A stretch of DNA of 64,000 bases. Source: Venturia oleaginea. Taxonomy: Eukaryota > Ascomycota > Dothideomycetes > Venturiales > Venturiaceae. The stretch lies in the NCBI GenBank assembly GCA_013176395.1, contig JABMLP010000030.1, positions 62,001-126,000 on the forward strand, read 5' to 3'. The notes beneath the pieces are model-generated. The model saw only the letters and a program-made list of their open reading frames with translations, did not search any database and had not been told where the DNA came from. Shown here piece after piece: positions 10,415-22,225 of this stretch (position 1 is the stretch's first letter; each line of letters opens with the position of its first letter). The translations under genes were made by a program, and so were the position numbers.

Positions 10415-12325
10415 TCATGCTTTCTCCGTATTTGCCCTCTCTTCCAACCGCGTCACAGTAGTTTTCGCATCATCCCCATGTTCAATAGCTTCGGACACAG
10501 TGTTGGACTCGACACTCCCACCAAATCTGCCAATCTTGTACCATGGGAGAGCGAAAATGGCGTCGACGGCCTCGAGACTGCGGCCCGAGAGTTCAGGAAT
10601 GAAAGCCCTAATCGAGCGTTAGCAACCACTTCTCACCAAAGAAGGGGAAAGCAAGGGAATAATAAACATACCAAACCCAAAATAGACCGAGGAAAGTCAT
10701 CCCAACAAAGAAAAACATAGTTCCATAAGTCGTCATATCGAGGAACATACTCGGTACAGCCTTTGAGTTTCCGTACTGATTGGCGAAATGAACCGTCATA
10801 GCGATACTGCCACCAATCGCGCGCAATCTCAAGGGGTAAATCTCAGAGTTGATGAGGTATTGGACGCTATCCAAAACATTAGCATTTCGAATCTCCACAC
10901 ATGGAGGATAGGAGTAAGAAATACCTATTCCATCCCATAGCCCATCCAAACCCACTAAGATAAATCATCACAATCGCCCCGGTAGCAGCTTTCTTCTGAC
11001 TCGGACTTTGAGTGATGGTTTTGTCTTCGACAGTTTGGTCGATGACGAGGAAGAGGGCCATGTATAGCATGCTGAAAGCTTGCAGCGTGATACCGATATA
11101 GAGTGCACGTTTTCGACCGATAAAATCGATGAGGAACGTGGCGCACAGGATCGCAGATACGAATTTGACAACTCCGAAGATGGCTGTGGCGAAGAGTTTC
11201 TCGTTTTGGCCTGTTTGACCGACCATGGCGAAGTAGCGGGGGGCATAGATGGTGATTGAGTTTGCGCCGGACCATTGGGCGAGGATTTGGGAGAAGATTG
11301 AGAGCACTGTTTTTCGTGTTAGGCGATTGAACTCTCGTGATTATGGGAAAACACTCACTGATTCGATAGCGATTAGCTGGGATGAAGAGGAGCTCTTTTA
11401 TGATACCGAGCTTCGATGCTCCCATTGTAGCTTCACGCTCACGATCCAACTCGCCATTGATATCGATGATCTCGGATTGCACATATGGATGGTCAACTGG
11501 CAGATTGCGAAGCTTACTCAGATTGGTAGCTGCTTTTTCATGATTCCCGACCTTGATGAGCCATCTCGGCGATTCCAGAGCAAAGGTGGACAGGAGTAGA
11601 ATGATTCCCGCAAACATGATGTGCATAGAGTTCGGGACCAGCCATTGTGTTTGGGTGCCATCGGAGATGTGAATGGAAGAACCCCAGGATGCAAAGTATG
11701 ACCTGGATTTATTATCAGCCATTGAACGAGTACTTAGGACGCAGCTTACAGCATGATACCGAGATAGACGCAGCCTGCAAACATGCACACGCAGAATCCT
11801 CGAATAGCCCTCGGCGCAGTCTCGGCTAGATAGGTAGGCGCCACAATTGTCGTCTGTCCAATGCCAACTCCGGCAATGAATCTACCAGCATATACCATAC
11901 CAAGATTTCCAGTCGGTGCAGAAGCCATGAAAATGGTAATGCCCAAAACCCACAAGAAGCAAAGTTCAATTGTGGCTCTGAGCCGCCCAAGTTTGTCGGT
12001 CAGGTAGAACCCGATAAGAGCACCAAGAATGGAGCCAAGTTGCACCATTGCAGTGATATTGCCCTCGAGATTTGCTGCTGCGTGTTCGCCGAGATCTGGA
12101 TTGTCAAGACCGTATCGTTTTCGGAAAGACACTTGCTCAACCGTGGTGCCGATTAGGCCTTCGTCGAGACCGCGCGCTGCTCCCATGAGACCAAATCTGG
12201 GAAAACTTAGCTTGTGTATGCAATCATTTTATTGGTTAAGATTCTTACACAGATACGCCATACCATAGTCGCCAATTTAGCACCTCCTTCGGCGTGTCTG
12301 CCAGTTTTCCTTTCAGGAAAAACAT
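10415..12325 (-). CDS. sugar/quinate-type MFS transporter
   Basis: Six exons: 12249-12325, 11750-12196, 11359-11702, 10925-11306, 10672-10866 and 10415-10607, with five introns of 47-64 bp, give 545 residues. The N-terminus holds TPKEVLNWRLWYGVSVFG and DEGLIGTT, like fungal quinate and hexose permeases. Diagnostic motifs of the sugar porter family follow: DKLGRLRA after helix 2, GRFIAGVGIG, YLAETAPRAIRG, ESPRWL, GANSITIYAPRYF, DFIGRKRALY and finally FIPELSGRSLEAVDAIF. It should be a 12-helix plasma-membrane proton symporter. The substrate may be a monosaccharide, sugar acid or quinate; sequence alone does not decide. Its 3' end lies 80 bp from the frameshifted hydrolase. Confidence 0.92.
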
Positions 12326-13517
12326 TTTTAAGTTTGCGCAATGATGGTTGTCGGTTTCTTTGGAGCTCCCGTCGTTTGTTGGGTCATGAGACAAGATTTG
12401 CTCTTTAAAGCCACGAAAGCAAAGGTACCTCGTCTTATCTAGCTGGATGTTGTGCTTTCCCAATCGCTGCACTCTGCTCCCCGAAATCGCTGTACTCTAC
12501 TCCCCGAAAATCCGATGATAAAGCCGGAGGAGGACCCACGTCTGCGGATTAACTCGGCTGCAAGGAAAGATTAAAACCGCGTGAGATTTTATTGAGGGAA
12601 GGATCTTGGTCTTTAAACCATTTATGTGAACGGTCCTAAAAAAAGCCGATGATCAACACCCACCTCCAACAACGTCTTCGGACTATCTTACCGAAAGAAT
12701 GTTGGTGCAAGTGCAATCCCCAGATTGTGGGGTAACGTGGTGTAACAAGGTTGTACGAAGAACCCGGTCAATCGCCGAGAAGAAGAAGGTAGCAAGTGAC
12801 ATATTCTTTCGAACGCGCCGCTGCGCGTGACTTTTCCTGCTCCACACAACAGTGTAGGCTAAGCATCTACAAAGTCTAACAAGACCACCAAGGATCCTGG
12901 TCGTTGCTTGTCGTGGTGGATTTCTCCACTCGCTGCCCTTGGCAAGTCTTGGTATGTCGATCACTTCGCGATACATCAACGGGAAGACCGCCGCTCGGTG
13001 GACTGTATGCCGACGACGAAGAATTGTTAAAAGCCGTTTGATCCGACGATGCAGTCCTCAGCCAATAGATTAACCTCAAGGTAATGAAATCGAACCAAGA
13101 TACATGGTTGATTCTCAAAATTGCTGGATTTGATCTTCCCAACAATAGAAGTGTCGAGCTATGACTCGAGATGAGCCTGTGGAGGAATATGGATTGACGT
13201 ACATTGCGCTAAAAGCAATACACGTGAGATTCAAGCAAGCGAAGCTGTAGCCTTGTAGATCTGGAAAACAATCCAATACTTATAGTCCCATTACTATTCC
13301 GTTGAGAACGACCTTGTACCAAGCGGTGAGAGAATGAAGCCATGTCAGATCTTTGTCTTTCACAATTAAGGTCTCGGACGAGTTCTGATAGTTTAAACGT
13401 GGCCGCACAAGAGTAGAAAGACCTGGCAAGGAACTGTTGCAAATGAGCACTACACCAGATCCGGGTTTGCAATTTGGTTACCTGTGCTCAGGCGAATGAA
13501 TGTGAGAGAACCAAACT
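12326..13517. other. promoter of the sugar transporter and 3' flank of the dehydrogenase
   Basis: About 1.2 kb without a supported gene. Open frames on the minus strand (12683-13472) are short and show no domain. The transporter and the dehydrogenase beyond are both on the minus strand, so this holds the transporter promoter. Confidence 0.5.
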
Positions 13518-14600
13518 TCAGCCATCCAGTGTTGCGAGACTATGAGCTCCAACTTTGGACGCCTCCAGATTGAGGCTTGCTATCTCGTCTTCTGTGTACG
13601 GTATACCAGTCATTAATCTTTCATCCTTCGTAAGCTGTTCTATCTCGCCAGGGAAGTAAATTCTTTCCACGCCGGCCATCCTGTTACTCCCCACAACGCG
13701 ATGATAGAGGTAGTCCATTCTTTCTTTGAAATCATCCAAGCTCATGAATAGATCTGGTTTGATTGCAACGAGAAAATGGCCAACGTCGGCTGGCTTAGAA
13801 GGGTCGTAAGGATTGGTGACATGTCCCGCAAATGCTGAGCCAGAGAGCACGCCGGAGAAGACGTCCATCATGATGGCCAGAGCAGAGCCTTTGGGCCCAC
13901 CCATTGGAAGCATGACTCCCTGGAGAGCAGCTGCAGGATCTGTTGTGGCTCTCCCTTCCGCATCGAGTGCCCAATCCGATGGTATCTCTTCGCCGCGGCG
14001 AAGGGCTTTGTAGACTTTGCCCCGCGCAGCAACCGAAGGTGCCATGTCCAAAATAAATGGTTTTGTCTTACCGGCGGGGGCTCCACATGCGATTGGACTC
14101 ACGCCCATAAGCTTATCTTTTCCGCCCCACACAGGTAAAGCGGGAGAGGAGTTTGTGAAGACGAGAGACATCATTCCGGCATCCACAGCTTGCTGAACAA
14201 CCCATGCTGACATACCAAAGTGGTTCGAGTGTTTAATAGAGACCATGCCGATGCCAAATTCGCTGGCCATCTTGCATGCGGATTCCATGCCGAGATGAGC
14301 GGCTAAGAAGCCAAATCCATTTTTGCCATCCACTTGGGCAACAATAGGGGTGATTTGGTTGAGATGCGGTGAGGCTTTCGCGTCGAGCACGCCTTGGTGA
14401 ATTCGAGCCATGTAAGAAGGGATACGATTGATGCCGTGGGTGTCGATGCCCCGTAAATCGGCTTGCACAAGGCAGTCTGCGATGATGGCAGTGTTGGTTG
14501 GGGAAACTCCATTACCCATCAGCACTCCTTCAACGAAGGTTTGAGCAGCCGAAGCATCTACCAGGACACGCTTCTCGGGGCTTGCGGTGGATTCTGCCAT
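13518..14600 (-). CDS. malate/L-lactate dehydrogenase-family oxidoreductase (Ldh2/YlbC type)
   Basis: A single exon of 360 residues starting at MAEST (14600). The frame is open 48 codons further upstream, but that extension looks non-conserved and the internal Met matches the family start. Visible signatures are ADLRGIDTHGINRIPSY near residues 45-60 (with the conserved catalytic His of this family), NGFGFLAAH, VSIKHSNHFGMSA, a TNSSPALPVWGG block and GVMLPMGGPKGSALA. This NAD(P)-dependent family is unrelated to classical lactate/malate dehydrogenases and oxidises or reduces 2-hydroxy acids, ureidoglycolate, sulfolactate or diketogulonate. Its neighbour is a sugar/quinate-type transporter and GH28 lies further upstream, so a role in sugar-acid use is possible but unproven. 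Confidence 0.9.
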   Translation of the reverse strand: MAESTASPEKRVLVDASAAQTFVEGVLMGNGVSPTNTAIIADCLVQADLRGIDTHGINRIPSYMARIHQGVLDAKASPHLNQITPIVAQVDGKNGFGFLAAHLGMESACKMASEFGIGMVSIKHSNHFGMSAWVVQQAVDAGMMSLVFTNSSPALPVWGGKDKLMGVSPIACGAPAGKTKPFILDMAPSVAARGKVYKALRRGEEIPSDWALDAEGRATTDPAAALQGVMLPMGGPKGSALAIMMDVFSGVLSGSAFAGHVTNPYDPSKPADVGHFLVAIKPDLFMSLDDFKERMDYLYHRVVGSNRMAGVERIYFPGEIEQLTKDERLMTGIPYTEDEIASLNLEASKVGAHSLATLDG

Positions 14601-16060
14601 TGTGTCAAGTGTTTCGGAGAAGGATGGAAGGCGGGAAATGGAGATGGAAGATGTCAGTTCCAAATCAGGAAGATAGAACTCTATGGCAAAAGGGCTGAGC
14701 TGACTCCCGATTTCGGAGACATTGCTCAGCCTGATGGAGTACACCGACGGGGTTGGATGATGGGTTTATGAATGAGAAGAGTCAGAGTCGGAGTTTCGGA
14801 GATGGACGGTTGCATTGCCAGGGCAGGGGGATAAGGTCACCTGCTCGCTTATATCCATCACATTCGAGTCCGTCTCACAATCATCTTAATCCCGACAGTT
14901 TCCTATCTACAAGCCCAGACACCGCCTCCTCATCTTAACGATGGCCACGAAGCACGAAGCCGTCCAGTGCTGCCCAAGAAATTCATGTTCATCGATTCTC
15001 AACACAGTGTTCGCGTGGGCCAATATGGGTCGTAGATTCTCCTAGCCAGAGTAAACACTTTCATACCAACGGCACCGGAATAGCTTTGTTGTGCGTGGTG
15101 CAAATCTGGTGTGGCTCCTTGCGACGCCACTTCTGGCCAGCCAGGCCAGGGATGGAACGATATCAGTAGTGAGGCGGCTAAAGTGTTGGCTGGCATCCAA
15201 CGGTTATCCCAATCCACGAAAGATTGGAGGAAGAAGGTTGTGAAGAGTTGGTCAGATTGTTGACTGGCTGACTTTCGAAGCTGTTGCTAATTGATGGATA
15301 GGACCAAACACGGACGGATAGTTTGCTAAGGCCGTCACTGACTTCAATTTTGATGCCGTTTGATTCGTGTAATTAGTAGAGCCACAATACAAGCGTAGCA
15401 TACTACAGTCTGCTGAATGGTCACCAGCTACAGCAGGATGACTGACAGAGGTCAAGTATATCGACATGACCGTAACTAATAGAACGTACTATAGCATAAA
15501 TTGGAGTGAAGCTGCTAATCCGCAACGAAGAAAATCTCTGGCTTACACGCAGCAAAACCGAGCACGACGTCTCGCGAAGTTTGCAGACAACAATCGAACT
15601 GATCCTCTATTGACAGATTCCCTACTGCGTTTAGTGTTGTCGATATTCCGGATGATACGTTTTCTGGGTTCACGCGAATTTCCAAGCCACATGGTAGGTG
15701 GAATCATAGGTCTATGTGAGTCTATCACAGCTTTCAAGACCAACTTGTTGCCATTCTTGCTGGCATCAAAGACATTGGAATTTCGTCTCGTAATCAGATG
15801 TCGACGATGCTAGCCCGTTAGAAAGCGTACTTCCAAACATAGAACATGACACGATTTGGACAACTTGCGGAAGAAAACATTGTCGTGCTGGGTTATGAGA
15901 TTCTCGGGTTTTCTATTAGTCCTGTTCACTGAAGATGAGTTGAGTACGTTATCGAAGGATACATGCGACTCCAATCCAGAAAATTTAGGGCCAAACTCGG
16001 CAAGAGAGTCCCACAGGACCTACGAAGGCTATAACTCCGTATCCGTCAAAGGCTTCTTCA
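14601..16060. other. gene-poor region upstream of the dehydrogenase
   Basis: About 1.5 kb with only short, unconvincing frames (for example 15466-15813). It includes the dehydrogenase promoter. No repeat or transposon end recognised. Confidence 0.45.
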
Positions 16061-16179
16061 ACATACGGCCACAGAATCAAGAAAACTCGAGTCCCCGTTC
16101 GCTCACTCATAGATAAGCTTGATATCGGCGGATTAGTAGTTGGGTGGGTGACCACCAGCGAATCCCTGCTGCTGTATGT
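16061..16179 (+). rRNA. dispersed 5S rRNA gene
   Basis: The 119-nt stretch starts ACATACGGCC and ends CTGCTGTATGT; the first six and last six bases pair perfectly (helix I). ATCAAG at the 5' side pairs with CTTGAT, as in helix II. The 3' half contains GATTAGTAGTTGGGTGGGTG followed by ACCACCAGCGAATCCCTG, nearly invariant in filamentous-ascomycete 5S RNA and carrying the internal box C promoter. Single, scattered 5S genes outside the rDNA array are normal in Pezizomycotina. The middle (16075-16115) differs from the forms I know but keeps pairing, so it may be functional or a variant copy. Confidence 0.88.
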
Positions 16180-16183
16180 TTTT
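16179..16183 (+). terminator. Pol III terminator of the 5S gene
   Basis: A run of five T residues directly at the 3' end of the 5S gene. Confidence 0.75.
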
Positions 16184-17277
16184 GTCTCTCTCTCTTTGGT
16201 TGCGGTGGAAATCTGGAAGACAATACATTATTTTAGACCTATAGACCTTGTTTATCCTTTTTTATATTTATAATTAGATACGTTGAGCACAGGAGGCCAA
16301 CGAGGTTTTACTAATCGAATCAGATTGACTATTAAGATCTAGTCTTTGTAAAAGGATTATTCAACTCCCTAGCCGTTAACGGATCGTATTTTCCACCCGG
16401 AATCGAGACATGATATGCCTATTAAAGAACACTACAAACAAAAACTTCAAAGAAAAATAAATTCCAAAACTTGTGTTCGCAGGCTCCAAGGTGAGCAAAG
16501 CACAGTAACTTCATTTTAATCGCCCATTGACTGCTAGACAGACCTATACTCTATAGCTCAAGATCGATATCGATCTCAAGTTAGTAAATCTGAAGTCCGA
16601 AGCTGATATCGGGTGAGCCTAGGGGCGCATGGGATTGGTGAAGTTATCGTAATACCGTATCCTGGTGCCTAAACCTAGATTTGTCAAAGTTGCAATTCGC
16701 TTTCGTGTTTCCAAGCTTGAACGGTACGACTAGTACTTATTGCGTGAGATGATTCGCGAATGCAAACAATATTGGACAGCGGGATCTTGCTACGGGCTGT
16801 TGTTTGTATAGTCCGGGTAGCGACTTTGGTATGAGACCCGGGCGGATGTCTGTTGGCAAGTATGGACGAGAAATGATAGATGGAGACGCGGATGGAGTTG
16901 GTGAGATTCAAGAGCTAGGAAAGTGGGTCACATCCGAAAACGGGAGGTCTTCATGGAGTGGACCTCGTGCCCTCATCAATTCAAGTCTTTCAAGAATTAA
17001 CTTCTTCTGAAAGGTGCCGTATATTGATGGCAATAGATCTCTAGTACTTACAATTTTCAAATTGCAAGAAAATTGCGAGGTCCATCTCTAGGTTGCAGAC
17101 TGTTGTTCAAGGACGTCATACGAACTGGAGCGAACATGAGTTGAGAAAATGACTGCGCAGTCAACATTATCACCAATACCTGATCTATAGTTTTGCTCAC
17201 TGGCATTTCTCTAGGCCAAACGACATCTATCCATACCACACAACATTCTTAACCTGTCCACAGTCGGCAACCCTTCC
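16184..17277. other. AT-rich spacer between 5S rRNA and GH28
   Basis: A CT microsatellite follows the 5S terminator (about 16184-16198). The rest is AT-rich with no supported gene; the last 300 bp hold the 3' flank of the GH28 gene. Confidence 0.45.
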
Positions 17278-18671
17278 TCACTGCGCAAACGGACCATTCG
17301 CGCAAGTAAATCCAAGCTTCGGATTCGTCGACTTAGCCACATTCGCACAAACAGCCGAGGTGGCACCATTAGCATCCGTATTCAGCTTGAATCCCTTGAC
17401 CACGAAATTGGAGCAAGACTTTTCGCTCGCACATTGCAATATGACAGCTTCGTTATGCTTCAAAGCCGGAAGATTCTGATCGTACCAGCAAGGCTTTGAG
17501 ATGCAACTCCCATCCCCTGGGTTCTTGGAGTTGATGGTGCCAGTAAAGTCGGACCAAGTGAAGTCTAGACATATTTAGTGGTTGTATGAACTATCAGGAT
17601 TTGATTTGCTTGCCTCGCATCTCCACTGCCTGGTTGCTGCCAGATTTGGGCTTCTTGGCAACAGCTTGATCCTGATACGTTTGTGTGACCAAGACAGGAA
17701 ACGTCACATTTGTCATTATGATATTCGTCCATGTCACGTTTTTGGCGAGGCCTTGTCCGCCCATATAAGACTTGAATCGTGCGCCGTACAGGCCGCCTTT
17801 CATAGTGATATTTTGAAAAAGAACATTGCTAATGCTCTCAGACTTGGCTGGGTTCTTGCCGAGAGAACCGATGCTCATGCCATGGGTTTCGTATCCAATC
17901 GTTGAGTCCCGGAAGACGAAATCGTGGGTACCATCGTGGATAGTGATGGCATCGTCTCCGTTCATAATTCCTAGGGACAAAATGAGCGGTTCGAACTTCA
18001 AGTGAAGTGGACACGGGCGACTTACTACTGTTGACGACGCTAATTCTTTTACCGTTGATAGAAATTCCATCAGTGTTGAAAGGAAATTTGGAGGATGTCG
18101 ATACTGCGTCGATGTTTGCATTGCTGACGGTGATGTCACTACCACCCAGACTCAAACACCAGCCGTGAGGTTTCATTGACTTGAAGTATTGGAGTGTACC
18201 TTTTTGAACCACGAATTGAAGTAGTTTTGGCCGATTGGGAAGTCCGCCCTTGTCCGCTGGATTTGCATCATACCATGCCTGGCCATATGAATTGATCCAT
18301 CCATTCTTTGGGTTACTACTTCCAATCCAGTCGACATTCGTCCCCGATATCCTCATCCAATTCCGACCACCACCAGCGACGATTTTTTGAACAGTTGAGA
18401 TGTCCTTGGGCAGATGTAGGTTTCCGCCCATGCGGATTTCTACGTTCGTAAGAGCTGGGAAGTTGAGTGGAGTGAAAATGTTGTAGTCGGCCCCTTCCTT
18501 GAAGACAATAACAGCGTTGGATGTGCAACTTTTGAAAGCTGCAAGAATAGCAGGAGAGCTATCCTCTTTGCCCTTTGAAGGCTCGATGTTGCATGTTTTG
18601 GAACGTGTAGACTGAGCGAAAGTTTGCAACGAGAGCAGACAAGCCAAAACGAGTGTGTGTGTCAGTAGCAT
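17278..18671 (-). CDS. secreted GH28 polygalacturonase-family glycosidase
   Basis: Exons 18026-18671, 17614-17970 and 17278-17564 encode 429 residues. A signal peptide (MLLTHTLVLACLLSLQTFAQ) precedes a right-handed beta-helix. GH28 active-site motifs are kept: NTDGISI, then MNGDDAITI, THGMSIGSLG and ARFKSYMGG, corresponding to the usual NTD, DD, GHG and RIK groups. The conservative changes (T for G before H, FKS for IKT) and WMRISGTNVDWIG fit exo-acting or rhamnogalacturonan/xylogalacturonan branches better than classical endopolygalacturonase; the precise substrate is uncertain. Intron 2 uses a GC donor (exon ends CGAG, intron starts GCAAGC, 17565-17613): no GT donor in reach keeps the frame, because TGA follows shortly. 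A divergent promoter of 930 bp separates it from VTC4. Confidence 0.93.
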
Positions 18672-19601
18672 CGTGCAGTAGGGAGTGGAGAAATGTATAC
18701 TATCAGCCTGAAGTGTTGTAATAAAGCTTTGATGGGCAATTTATACAATCGACGAGATCGTCGCGGTGCGCAGTCCGTGCCTGGTAATAGAATACAGGTC
18801 AAGATGAGTCTTGAGAAAGACATTCAGAATATTTAGCATTGTGCCGAACTTAGTCAAGCATTGAGTATTGGCGAAGAGACAAGGACTGGCAATTTGGAGG
18901 AATAGACTGTAGATGAGTCTGCACGGCCAAATTTTCCCAGACGGGAGATAACTGAAGAAGGAAGGATTGCACCTCGTACTGATAACCTGGTGCTTCATGA
19001 AGAATTGTTCGCCTCCACGGACCGGCATTGGCGGCCTAAGCCAGCTGTATATTAATTCCGGAAAATTTCCCAGCAAACGAGTGACTGAGCCAAGCGCCAG
19101 ATGGTCACATTCCTGCCAACTCATCTATAGCACGACTATTATCCGGGCGAGATTCTCTGGGGGAGAAGGAGGGATGTGATGAAGGTTGATATAGATATTT
19201 CGGTGGTAAGCGTTGCTTGCGTTTCTGAACGAGTCAGACCCTTGACGAATTCTTCCTGGTGTTGACAAGTATGATATTCCCGTGATGATGTGTTATCGTG
19301 AGGAGATCAACATGTCGATGCAGATGTCAGGTTGGAGATGACGAAGAACGTGGGCGCGACCGAGGATGCCATTCGTTCCTGCGTGGCTGGGCAAGGCGGG
19401 AGGTCCTCTGCAATTCCTGCTGCACTCGCTGGGCCCAGTGGAGTTTAGTGGCCATATTTCAGAGCTTTGCTGGCTCGGGAGGGTCATAGTTCGTGACAGC
19501 TTGGTAGCACCAACAAAGCCTCTCAAAGCATTCCCTCAAGATCCAGCACACAATCTGTCCCTCAATTGACCTGCTGTATAAACTGCTGCCATTAACCAAT
19601 C
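18672..19601. other. divergent intergenic region between GH28 and VTC4
   Basis: No gene supported. It contains the promoters of both flanking genes, which are transcribed away from each other; TATA-like TTTATTACAAC lies close upstream of GH28 near 18715-18725. Confidence 0.5.
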
Positions 19602-22225
19602 ATGAGGTAAGCCGGCCATCGGTATCCCGACCTATTGCATTGAGCTGCTGCAGCTCTGAGCCGCCCCTCTTTATTTACATGCAACTGCAGATTCGGTCAC
19701 CAGCTCAAAACCTCCCTCATCCAGAACTGGTACTACCATTATATCGACTACGAGGGTCTGAAGGACGCTCTGGACACAGAGTACGAGTCGGAACCTACCA
19801 GAGACAATCCCAAGCCCAAACGGAGGCCATGGAACGAGGAGGACGAGCAGAAGTTTGTCAAGCAATTGGAAGCTGAATTGGACAAGGTCTTCACTTTTCA
19901 GAAGGTCAAGAGCCAGGAGATCGTGAAGAGAATCAGGGCATCTGAGCAGGAAGTAAACAATGTCGTTGCTCAGGCCGATCAACAAGCTCCCAACGAGCCT
20001 CATAGCGGACAGGCCGATGTATCATTGGAAGAGGATTTCATGCTGCTGGAGGAAGATTTGAGCGACGTCATTGCCGATGTCCACGATCTCGCACGATTCA
20101 CCCAATTGAACTACACTGGCTTCCAAAAAATCATCAAGAAGCATGATGTATGCTCTACCGAGGTCATGGTCGGGACAAAGCTGACATAGTACAGAAACAA
20201 ACGACATGGCATTTGAAACCAGTCTTTGCTGCCCGTCTACGAGCCAAGCCGTTTTTCAAGGACAATTACGACGCTTTCATTGTCAAGCTCTCCAGATTAT
20301 ACGACCTCGTCCGCACCCGTGGTAACCCTGTTGTCGGAGACTCATCCGCTGGAGGGGGACAACAGAATTTCGTCCGTCAAACGACAAAGTACTGGGTGCA
20401 TCCAGACAACATTACTGAGCTCAAGCTCATCATTCTCAAAGTAAGGCTATTAGTGCCCTCGACATTGCAGAGCTGACTCCTTTCACAGCATCTACCCGTC
20501 CTCATTTTTAACGCGAGCAAAGACTTCAACCTCGCTGATTCCGCCATCTCCTCTATCTACTACGATAATACAGATACATGGGAGCTTTACGAAGGCAGGT
20601 TGAAGAAGACGGAAGGAGCTGAGGCCATCCGACTTCGATGGTATGGCGACATGGACACAGACACTATCTTTGTGGAACGAAAGACCCACAGAGAGGATTG
20701 GACTGGCGAAAAGTCTGTCAAGGCTCGGTTCACGCTTAAGGAAAAGAACGTCAATGCCTTCCTCGAGGGGAAATACACTGTCGAACAAGCTTTTGAGAAA
20801 ATGAGGCAGGACGGCAAGAAGAGTGAGAAGGAAATTGCTGCGCTTGAACAGTTGGCCAGAGAGCTCCAGTATCGTGTCATCACGAGGAAGCTTGTGCCAG
20901 TCACCCGCTCATTCTACCACCGAACGGCCTTTCAACTCCCTGGCGACGCTCGAGTACGTATTTCTCTCGACACTGAATTGACTATGACCAGAGAGGATAA
21001 CTTCGATGGCCGCCAACGTTCTGGCAAGAATTGGAGGCGGATGGACATTGGCATCGATTACCCTTTCTCTCAGCTGCCACCTGAGGACGTTGAGCGGTTC
21101 CCGTACGCTGTTCTCGAGGTCAAGCTCCAGACTCAGGCGGGCCAAACGCCACCGGATTGGATCCGGGAACTGACCTCATCTCATCTCGTCGAAGCTGTCC
21201 CAAAATTCAGTAAATTCATACACGGCACCGCAAAATTGAACCCTGATAGAATCAATTTGCTTCCATTCTGGGCACCACAAATGGACGTTGACATTCGCAA
21301 GCCAGTGACGCATCGATTCGGTATTGAGAGACCAGGCACAAGTAAGGATATTAGCACGACCGATCTTGAAGATGAAGATGAGAGCGATGATGACGATGCG
21401 TTGCCGAGGGCACCATTCGACGGTGCAAATGGCAGTGACGAAAATGTTAACATTCGTCGTCTGCGAGAAGCTAGAGACGCACTAGAAGCCCACGAACAAC
21501 AGCAACAGCGCGATCTCCTTGAAGAAGCCGCCCGAGAAAACGGCGCTGCAACAGCCAACAGCCTCGATATCGAGGAGCGAATTGCAGCTCAACCCATGCC
21601 CAACGCGGACGATGATTACCCAATCTACGACTCCGATTCTGAAGATGAGGACTTCGAGGAAGCTCGCCGTGTTGGTGGGTGGAATTATTACCGTGTTTGG
21701 GCCAAGAAGCATGCCCAGGAAGCTGGATCCGCATTGCGGAAGGGGTTAATGGTCATCGTTCCACGTCCGCGAGCAACGTACATGCCACCACCTCTCCAAG
21801 GTGGCGTGGGCCCACCAAAGGGTGTAGGAGAGATTCGTCGCTTCTACGCACCAAAGGGGAAGCGCATTCACGTCCCTGTCCGCATCGAACCCAAGGTGTC
21901 TCTCGCCACTGAACGTACGTTCCTCTCTTGGATGGAGTTCAGCATTACCATTGGTGCCATCGCAGCTACTTTACTCAATTTCGGCGACAAGGTGTCTGTC
22001 TACTCTGCCATTGCTTTTACCGCTGTTGCCTCGTGTGCCATTGTTTACTCTTTGGTGCTGTATCTTTGGCGCGTGCAAAAGACGAGGCAGAGGAGAGCGG
22101 TGGTTTACCATGATAAATGGGGTCCATCTATCCTGTGTATTGCGCTGCTAGCCGCTGTCATGATTAACGTCGGACTTAGGTTTGGTGGTGGAGGACAGGG
22201 TATTGGGTTGAAGAGCGTGCAATGA
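19602..22225 (+). CDS. VTC4: vacuolar transporter chaperone subunit 4, polyphosphate polymerase
   Basis: Exons 19602-19606, 19691-20147, 20195-20440 and 20489-22225 encode 814 residues. The first coding exon is only five nucleotides (ATGAG); splicing gives MRFGHQLK, the standard start of SPX proteins. Residues 1 to about 165 form the SPX domain ([35 protein letters not shown]), which binds inositol pyrophosphates. Residues about 200-520 are the VTC tunnel domain with [41 protein letters not shown] (near 444) and [12 protein letters not shown] (near 470); the Lys, Arg and Glu residues expected of the catalytic Vtc4 type are present. An acidic linker follows, then a three-helix VTC1/DUF202 domain. 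In yeast Vtc4 makes polyphosphate from ATP and passes it into the vacuole. Vtc2/3 paralogues are the main alternative. Confidence 0.93.

Noticed and set aside
4713..18671. A secondary-metabolite gene cluster
   Set aside because: No polyketide synthase, NRPS, terpene cyclase, P450 or pathway regulator is present; only transporters and hydrolases.
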